DNA of 10,455 nucleotides. Origin: an uncultured Erysipelotrichaceae bacterium (GTDB taxonomy: Bacteria > Bacillota_I > Bacilli_A > Erysipelotrichales > Coprobacillaceae). This document shows, in pieces, positions 5,908-10,455 of the stretch; positions within the stretch are counted from its first letter, which is position 1, and every line of letters begins with the position of its first letter. The stretch covers positions 1-10,455 of the forward strand of contig UQVG01000060.1 in the NCBI GenBank assembly GCA_900544435.1, read 5' to 3'. Both the position numbers and the translations under genes were made by a program. The notes beneath the pieces were generated by a model that saw only the letters and a list, made by a program, of their open reading frames with translations, did not search any database and was not told where the DNA came from.

Positions 5908-5932
5908 AAAAAAGGGTTCAAAAAATGAACCC
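5908..5932 (-). terminator. Intrinsic terminator after the second RpiR-like gene
   Basis: GGGTTCA (5926-5932) pairs with TGAACCC (5914-5920) around a 5-base loop and is followed by T6 (5908-5913) on the minus strand. The first base of the stem is the last base of the stop codon. Confidence 0.9.
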
Positions 5933-6618
5933 TACTTCATTAATAAATATATATTTTCAATAAATTGACATAGTTTTTCTACTTTTTTACTATATGGTAA
6001 AGCTTGAGAAATATGAAAAGTTTGATTTTCATCATAATAGGTATCATCTTTTTCTCCAACATAAATATATTGATTTGTGTTTGATTTTATTAAATTCATA
6101 TAATTATAAAAATCACAATATGGATCAGCCACTATTTTTCTAATATTCATATCTAAAGAAACTAAAATAACAAGTGTCTCACTATCAATCAAAGTAACCA
6201 TTTCATCTTCTAAAGAATCATTATTTCCTGTATATATTCTTACCTGATAATCAATATTTAAAGTTTTAAAAAAACTCTTATAAATCAATAAACTCGATAC
6301 CGAAAAAGCATTTCCTACAACTAAAATTGATTTAACTTTTTGTAAATCATTGATATGTATAACTTCAATATTCTCATTAATATTATTTTCTAAATTTTCA
6401 CTTATCAATTGATACTGTATATCTAAAAATCCATTATATCCTATATCCTTTATAAATCTTGTAATCGTTGATTTAGAAATATGTGTTTCATTGATCATAT
6501 CTTTTAATTTAAGGTTTTCTAAATCATCTAAATGATCTATAAAATACTTAGCTATGATATATTCATAACTTGATAATTTGGATGATGCAAGAATAAAATA
6601 CAACTTACTTATCAACAT
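5932..6618 (-). CDS. RpiR/MurR-like transcriptional regulator with degenerate SIS domain
   Basis: I read this as a 228-residue DNA-binding regulator. The N-terminal helical HTH region (about 15-75) contains ENLKLKDMINETHISKSTITRFIKDIGYNGF, the RpiR/HTH_6 pattern in which recognition-helix residues precede an FxxxhGYxGF-like end. The C-terminal part (about 93-225) has the alternating strand/helix layout of a SIS sugar-phosphate domain, but where family members have an S-x-S-G-type loop it reads VSLDMNIRKI (153-162), so ligand binding is doubtful. The frame stays open upstream to 6669, but that extension is an AT-rich I/V/L-run overlapping the previous gene. I choose ATG 6616-6618, which overlaps that gene by 14 bases; TTG 6601-6603 is also possible. 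No clear SD is seen, so translation is probably coupled to the previous gene. Confidence 0.72.
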   Translation of the reverse strand: MLISKLYFILASSKLSSYEYIIAKYFIDHLDDLENLKLKDMINETHISKSTITRFIKDIGYNGFLDIQYQLISENLENNINENIEVIHINDLQKVKSILVVGNAFSVSSLLIYKSFFKTLNIDYQVRIYTGNNDSLEDEMVTLIDSETLVILVSLDMNIRKIVADPYCDFYNYMNLIKSNTNQYIYVGEKDDTYYDENQTFHISQALPYSKKVEKLCQFIENIYLLMK

Positions 6619-7369
6619 AATATTTACAATAATAACAATAAGAAATATTTTCAAAATAATAATTAACAATTAAATTTTGTAGTGCATCATCTACATAATC
6701 GGGTATTTTCAATAATAGATTTGTATCATAAAATTTTTGATAACCAACCATCACTAAATCATGTTGTTTTAAATTATCTTGAATTGAATGGGACATTAAT
6801 TTTGTAATATTTCCTGATAAAGAAAACAGAATATTTAAATTTTGATTATCTAATGAATTGAAATGATTTTCATACATAGAATTTTGGACAACTAATTTAT
6901 CCATTGTAATCATATCTCCTTGAAATCTTAATAAACAGCTCATGCTTTCATCAGAACCTTGAATAATAATTCTATTAGCTTGGTGGATTTTTTGACATAA
7001 TTGATCCATTTGATCTTGATTAAAGATTTCTTCATAATCTTCAGCTGTTAAAACAGGTTTTAAACATTGTTTTATTTGATCTATTTTATTATTTTTATAG
7101 CGTTCTTTAAATTGATAAAATCTTACATCATAATGTTTAGACAGTATTTTTTTAGCGATAGATAATTTATTAAAACCAAACTTTTTAAAAAATTGCATAA
7201 GTGTATAAGTTGATACATAACAAGCATCTGCCATATCTTGCAATTTCATATTTTCTATTTCTTTTATATGTGTTAATAAAAAATATGCAATTACAAAATT
7301 GGTATCTTTGTTTTCAGTATTATTAATTATTTTAAACAATGCGGTCATAAAGTTATTCAATATCATCAT
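6605..7369 (-). CDS. RpiR/MurR-like transcriptional regulator
   Basis: This is a protein of up to 254 residues with an RpiR-type HTH near 42-66 (KLQDMADACYVSTYTLMQFFKKFGF) and a C-terminal SIS-like region (about 131-240) keeping the phosphosugar-loop-like FSLSGN (182-187). Family members sense sugar phosphates or amino sugars and control nearby catabolic genes; the target here is unknown. The start is uncertain: ATG 7367-7369 directly abuts the only SD-like run (GGGG, 7370-7373), while TTG 7358-7360 lies nine bases from it and ATG 7346-7348 is a third option. It forms a two-gene unit with the overlapping RpiR-like gene downstream, bounded by terminators on both sides. Confidence 0.75.
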   Translation of the reverse strand: MMILNNFMTALFKIINNTENKDTNFVIAYFLLTHIKEIENMKLQDMADACYVSTYTLMQFFKKFGFNKLSIAKKILSKHYDVRFYQFKERYKNNKIDQIKQCLKPVLTAEDYEEIFNQDQMDQLCQKIHQANRIIIQGSDESMSCLLRFQGDMITMDKLVVQNSMYENHFNSLDNQNLNILFSLSGNITKLMSHSIQDNLKQHDLVMVGYQKFYDTNLLLKIPDYVDDALQNLIVNYYFENISYCYYCKYYVDK

Positions 7370-7385
7370 CCCCGTTCATGTGTAT

Positions 7386-7414
7386 ATTTTAATTAATATA
7401 TTATTTAAATTCAA
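7386..7414 (-). promoter_or_regulatory. Promoter of the two RpiR-like genes
   Basis: TTGAAT (7409-7414), a 17-base spacer and TAAAAT (7386-7391) lie on the minus strand between the preceding terminator and the first regulator gene. The predicted start near 7379 gives a leader of only about 10 bases to ATG 7369, or about 20 to 30 bases if a later start is used. Confidence 0.55.
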
Positions 7415-7415
7415 T

Positions 7416-7438
7416 AAAAAACAGGTCAAGTTGACCTG
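7416..7438 (-). terminator. Intrinsic terminator of the ECF S-component gene
   Basis: CAGGTC (7433-7438) pairs with GACCTG (7422-7427), extendable into an almost perfect palindrome, followed by T6 (7416-7421) on the minus strand. The hairpin begins at the base after the stop codon. Confidence 0.9.
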
Positions 7439-8050
7439 CTATGATTTTAAGATTGGTTTTAATGCTTTATAAATAGCAAGTGAGACAATTGCACCTAGAA
7501 TAGCTTCTAAAATACCATTCGTAGAAACAACGCCTAATAAAACAGCTACTAACGTAGAGTATTGAACTCCTACGGCACTTGCATACGCTTCACCAAAGAA
7601 TACATAAATTCCTGATAAAACAAGCACTGTGTTTGTAATAGCTCCTGTTAAAGCACCTAAAACAACACCTAAATTTTCATGACCCTTCTTTTTTATAATT
7701 TCAAAAACGAGTCCAGCTAAATAGCCAAGTAAAATTCTTGGAATAAAAGCAATCAAGAGACTTTTATAATTTCCTGACATTGTGCCTATTGTCACAAACG
7801 GTGAGAAACAAAAAGATGTAATTCCTGGTTGAATTGTTGCTTTGATTAAACTTGTTAATCCAAAAACAAATCCTAACTCAGCTCCTGCTTTTTTTCCTAA
7901 TACGATTCCTGCAATAATAACTGGAATGTGCATTGTTGTGGCATTTAGTGGTCCAATTGGAATATATCCAAGAGGTGTCACAACAAGAATGATTTCAATC
8001 GCTAAAAATAAAGCCATTGAAGTCATGTACTGTGTCTTTTTCGACTTCAT
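7439..8050 (-). CDS. ECF transporter substrate-binding (S) component, vitamin-type
   Basis: This 203-residue integral membrane protein has about six hydrophobic segments, an AxxxA motif in the first helix (Ala13, Ala17) as used by S components to dock with EcfT, and the stretch GYIPIGPLNATTMHIPVIIAG followed by VLGKKAGAELGF, which resembles the PanT/CbrT-like branch of ECF_trnsprt proteins. S components bind a vitamin or cofactor precursor outside the cell and share an EcfAA'T energising module encoded elsewhere; none of those genes is in this window. Pantothenate is my first guess for the substrate, from general resemblance only. SD AGGAGG (8056-8061) is 5 bases from the ATG. It has its own promoter at 8167-8195 and is probably also reached by read-through from the peptidase gene. 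Confidence 0.85.
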   Translation of the reverse strand: MKSKKTQYMTSMALFLAIEIILVVTPLGYIPIGPLNATTMHIPVIIAGIVLGKKAGAELGFVFGLTSLIKATIQPGITSFCFSPFVTIGTMSGNYKSLLIAFIPRILLGYLAGLVFEIIKKKGHENLGVVLGALTGAITNTVLVLSGIYVFFGEAYASAVGVQYSTLVAVLLGVVSTNGILEAILGAIVSLAIYKALKPILKS

Positions 8051-8060
8051 ATAATCCTCC

Positions 8061-8160
8061 TACTGTCGCTCATAAAGATGCAACGTTTTTATGGTATTCG
8101 CTATTTCGAATGTCTTAATAAAAGTCTTAACGATCTCTTTTAATATCAAAATATACGAAC
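8061..8160 (-). other. Unassigned structured leader of the ECF gene
   Basis: The transcript from the 8167-8195 promoter would carry about 110 untranslated bases. It contains two direct copies of TTAAGAC (8124-8130 and 8112-8118, 12 bases apart), a hairpin ATTCG/CGAAT (8107-8111 with 8096-8100), and a GTTGC/GCGAC stem just before the Shine-Dalgarno. No motif of a riboswitch class that I know (TPP, FMN, cobalamin, THF, preQ1) is evident, and there is no terminator or clear SD-sequestering stem. Confidence 0.4.
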
Positions 8161-8166
8161 AAGAAA

Positions 8167-8195
8167 ATTATATGCTTTTTTGACTATTTTTTCAA
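8167..8195 (-). promoter_or_regulatory. Promoter of the ECF gene, embedded in the end of the peptidase gene
   Basis: TTGAAA (8190-8195) lies 17 bases from a consensus TATAAT (8167-8172). The -35 box is formed by the last coding triplets of the peptidase gene, just before its TAG (8184-8186). The predicted start is near 8160. Confidence 0.7.
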
Positions 8196-9143
8196 ATCTT
8201 GATAAGCAAGCAAACCATATCCACTTTTAGCTTTTTTAATAGCTCTTTGAATACACATAGAAATAACTTCTACCGCTAAAATACCTACAGCATCCACCAT
8301 TCCATCTATTTCATTTGTACTTAATACAAAAATTGTATCACCATCACTCATCGTATGAACTGGATCTATACTTTTAGCGTAGCCATTATGGCTAATACCA
8401 GCAATTTTTGTACATTGTGCTTTCGTAAGTTTTACATTTGTAACAAGACAAGCAATCGTTGTATTTCCATCTGGTAATTTTCTAAGTTGATCCATTTGAT
8501 CTAAAATAATTTGACTAGCCAAAACACATTTTCCATCAATATTAACACCTGCCAATATTTCTTGCGTTTTATAATCAATGACATTTCCACAAGCATTCAC
8601 AGCAACAATACCTGCTACTTGAATATTTCCAACTTGCATACCATATGTTCCAACGCCACCTTTCATGGCATGTTCAAATCCTAAAAGTTTACCAACACTC
8701 GCACCACAACCAGCACCATAATTTCCTTCTTTAATCAAATCATTTTCACTATCTTGACAAGCCTTATACCCCATTTCTTTATCTGGCCTTATATGGGGAT
8801 TTCCTACCGATAAATCAAATAATGAAGCACCACATACAATTGGCACTCTCGCCACAGACATATCAAAACCAACACCATGTTCTTCAAGATATTGCATAGC
8901 ACCACTGGCTGCATCTAAACCAAAAGCACTTCCTCCACTTAACATAACAGCATGAATTTGTTGCACCATATTGATTGGATTCAATAAATCTGTTTCTCTT
9001 GTAGCAGGACCTCCACCACGAACATCTACTCCAGCTGTCGCTCCATTTTCTACAATAACAACACTGCATCCTGTAGCAGCTTCTTGATCTTCACATTGTC
9101 CTACTTTTACACCTTTAATATCTGTTAATTTTATTTCTTTCAT
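8184..9143 (-). CDS. P1/S58-family Ntn-hydrolase (DmpA/NylC-like aminopeptidase)
   Basis: This 319-residue protein belongs to the family of DmpA, BapA and NylC, precursors that cut themselves into alpha and beta chains and use the new N-terminal Ser/Thr as nucleophile. Family stretches are VDVRGGGPATRETDLL (39-54), HAVMLSGGSAFGLDAASG (64-81), GNYGAGCGASVGK (140-152) and DGNTTIACLVTN (225-236). By comparison with the Asn-Thr cleavage site of NylC, self-cleavage is expected between Asn227 and Thr228, making Thr228 the nucleophile. Known members hydrolyse N-terminal D-residues, beta-alanyl amides or nylon oligomers; the natural substrate here is unknown. There is no signal peptide, so it should be cytosolic. 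SD GAGG (9152-9155) is 8 bases upstream of the start. It sits between a MATE pump and an ECF S component, with no terminator before the latter. Confidence 0.9.
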   Translation of the reverse strand: MKEIKLTDIKGVKVGQCEDQEAATGCSVVIVENGATAGVDVRGGGPATRETDLLNPINMVQQIHAVMLSGGSAFGLDAASGAMQYLEEHGVGFDMSVARVPIVCGASLFDLSVGNPHIRPDKEMGYKACQDSENDLIKEGNYGAGCGASVGKLLGFEHAMKGGVGTYGMQVGNIQVAGIVAVNACGNVIDYKTQEILAGVNIDGKCVLASQIILDQMDQLRKLPDGNTTIACLVTNVKLTKAQCTKIAGISHNGYAKSIDPVHTMSDGDTIFVLSTNEIDGMVDAVGILAVEVISMCIQRAIKKAKSGYGLLAYQDLKK

Positions 9144-9171
9144 ATTCTTTTCCTCTTTTTCTTATTGTACT

Positions 9172-9196
9172 AAAAAAAGAAGAAAATTTATACTTC
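9172..9196 (-). terminator. Weak terminator-like hairpin after the MATE gene
   Basis: GAAG (9193-9196) can pair with CTTC (9179-9182), with one extra G-U pair, around a 10-base loop that includes the stop codon, followed by T7 (9172-9178). The stem is short, so read-through into the peptidase gene is likely. A TACAAT -10-like box (9164-9169) follows, but lacks a good -35. Confidence 0.35.
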
Positions 9197-10455
9197 CTTC
9201 ATTTTTTTAATCAATATTAAATAATAAACAACAATAAATGTTGAGGCAAGCACCCACGCTAAAGCATTTGAAAAACAAACTGCTATATATCCAAATAATG
9301 GAACAATAAATAATCCTGTCACTGCTCTTGCTATCATTTCTAAAATAGCTGCTAATAATGATATTCTAGCATACCCCATTCCTTGTAAAGAAAAACGAAC
9401 AGTATGTATTAAACCTTGTGCCCAAAAAAATAAAGCATTGATTACTAAATATTGCTTTGTTAATTGAATAAGTTGTAAAGCATCTTTATCTATAAAAATA
9501 GAAACAATTTGATTTCTAAAGAAATATATAAATAAACTACTTACAAAACAATAAATCATTGCCATTATAACGCCAGCACGAACACCTTGTTTAACACGCG
9601 TTATTTTATTTGCACCTATATTTTGACCACAATAAACCGTTAAAGAAGTCCCTATAGCAGCTGTTACTGACTGTAATATTTGCCAAATTCTTTCACTTGC
9701 AGTGACACTTGCAACATAAACAGATCCCAAAGCATTTACTGAACTTTGAAGCAATAAACTTCCTATTCCACAAATAGACATTTGAAGTCCCATAGGAATT
9801 CCATCTTTTAATAATTCAATGATGCATGTTTTATTTATTTTCACATCATCTTTTGTTAAATGTATAAAAGTATATTGTTTATACATAATTACTAAACATC
9901 CTATTGCTGATAAAGCTTCACTAAGTACAGTTGCAAGAGCTGCTCCAAAAACACCTAAATGTAAAATCATAATAAATATTAAATCTAATCCCACATTTAA
10001 AAGAGAACATCCTATTAATATATATAAAGGTGTTTTAACATCACCTAAGGATCTCATAATACCTGATAATGTATTATAGGCAAACTGTGTTGGTATTCCT
10101 AAGAAAATAACAAGCATGTAAATATATGCCATAGAAAATATATCCTTTGGTGTATTTGTAACTATTAAAATTGTTTGTGTTAAACAAACAGATATAACAG
10201 TAATCACAATTGCAAAAAACAAATAGACCCAAATAATATTTCCTAAATATTTTTTTAATTTCTTTTCATCTCCAGAACCAAATATTTGCGCAATTGGAAT
10301 AGAAAAACCACTTGCCATCCCATTACAAAAACCTAATATTAAAAAATTAACAGAATTTAAACATCCCGTAGCTGCTAATGCCTTTTGTCCTAATGTTTTA
10401 GAGACAATAACTGTATCAACAGTTGTATAAATTTGTTGAAAAAATAATCCTAATA
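9188..10455 (-). CDS. MATE-family multidrug/metabolite efflux transporter (5' end outside window)
   Basis: The frame is open to the window edge, giving 421 visible residues of a protein normally near 450, so only a few tens of N-terminal residues are missing. The first visible residues, GLFFQQIYTTVDTVIV then GQKALAATG, are the first-helix region of MATE transporters, and NGMASGFSIPIAQIFG follows as in the NorM/DinF-like groups. About eleven hydrophobic segments alternate with short polar loops, with an internal repeat of the family's two six-helix halves. Such pumps use Na+ or H+ gradients to export drugs or metabolites; the cargo here is unknown. ATG 10316-10318 is internal, because upstream codons continue the conserved helix. 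The peptidase gene follows after 44 bases. Confidence 0.92.
   Translation of the reverse strand, partial: LGLFFQQIYTTVDTVIVSKTLGQKALAATGCLNSVNFLILGFCNGMASGFSIPIAQIFGSGDEKKLKKYLGNIIWVYLFFAIVITVISVCLTQTILIVTNTPKDIFSMAYIYMLVIFLGIPTQFAYNTLSGIMRSLGDVKTPLYILIGCSLLNVGLDLIFIMILHLGVFGAALATVLSEALSAIGCLVIMYKQYTFIHLTKDDVKINKTCIIELLKDGIPMGLQMSICGIGSLLLQSSVNALGSVYVASVTASERIWQILQSVTAAIGTSLTVYCGQNIGANKITRVKQGVRAGVIMAMIYCFVSSLFIYFFRNQIVSIFIDKDALQLIQLTKQYLVINALFFWAQGLIHTVRFSLQGMGYARISLLAAILEMIARAVTGLFIVPLFGYIAVCFSNALAWVLASTFIVVYYLILIKKMKEV

Noticed and set aside
5932..6669. Longer version of the second RpiR-like protein with a hydrophobic N-terminus, as if membrane-anchored
   Set aside because: The extra 17 residues (I/V/L-rich) come from AT-rich bases that encode the end of the preceding gene in another frame, with no SD, so a membrane anchor is not supported.
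7842..8054. 70-codon plus-strand frame opposite the ECF gene
   Set aside because: It mirrors conserved ECF helices and has no initiation signal.
8691..8729. Cys146 in GAGCGASVGK of the P1 hydrolase as catalytic nucleophile
   Set aside because: By family comparison the self-cleavage site and nucleophile lie at Asn227-Thr228 (GNTT); the glycine-rich segment is structural or part of the pocket.
9819..10079. 86-codon plus-strand frame opposite the MATE gene
   Set aside because: It has no Shine-Dalgarno and overlaps conserved membrane helices of the pump; it is a chance frame.
1..10455. Mobile element, prophage, CRISPR or defence island
   Set aside because: No transposase, integrase, terminal repeats, spacer-repeat periodicity or defence domains were seen on either strand; the content is housekeeping and metabolic.

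Overview
The window is AT-rich DNA, and every gene I can support lies on the minus strand. Gene content and signals fit a low-GC Gram-positive bacterium (Bacillota): an L20-leader/infC-rpmI-rplT operon, strong GGAGG ribosome binding sites, CcpA-type cre-like sites, a group II ECF substrate-binding subunit with no local EcfA/EcfT genes, and a sortase-type surface protein ending in a KTGD motif, membrane helix and basic tail. A gut-associated member of the Erysipelotrichia/Coprobacillaceae is my best guess, but it is inference.

Reading in the direction of transcription (high to low coordinates): a MATE-family efflux pump whose start is cut by the window edge; a P1/S58-family Ntn-hydrolase (DmpA/NylC-like peptidase); an ECF transporter S component with its own promoter and a roughly 110-nt untranslated leader; two overlapping RpiR-like regulators; a secreted, wall-anchored metallo-beta-lactamase-fold hydrolase with two FIVAR repeats and a cre-like site upstream; a histidine-phosphatase-family enzyme; the translation operon infC-rpmI-rplT behind a strong promoter and an L20-type attenuator leader; cysK (cysteine synthase) with its own promoter; a solo B3/B4-domain protein (possible trans-editing factor); and the first 29 codons of another gene, perhaps a MarR-type regulator, with a near-consensus promoter, a cre-like site and a perfect 13-bp inverted repeat upstream.

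Most transcription units are separated by recognisable intrinsic terminators (2028-2052, 4165-4209, 5908-5932, 7416-7438; weaker ones at 991-1013 and 9172-9196). The P1 peptidase and ECF genes have no terminator between them and may be co-transcribed, with an extra promoter overlapping the end of the peptidase gene.

I found no mobile element, CRISPR array, tRNA or rRNA, and no clear multi-gene novel system. The points most worth a second look are the wall-anchored MBL/FIVAR protein under possible catabolite control, the peptidase/ECF pair with an unassigned leader RNA, the tandem RpiR-like pair with one degenerate sugar-binding domain, the palindrome upstream of the truncated gene, and the raised GC content of cysK. 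The infC start at an AUU codon behind an L20 leader is a well-preserved example of known autoregulation.
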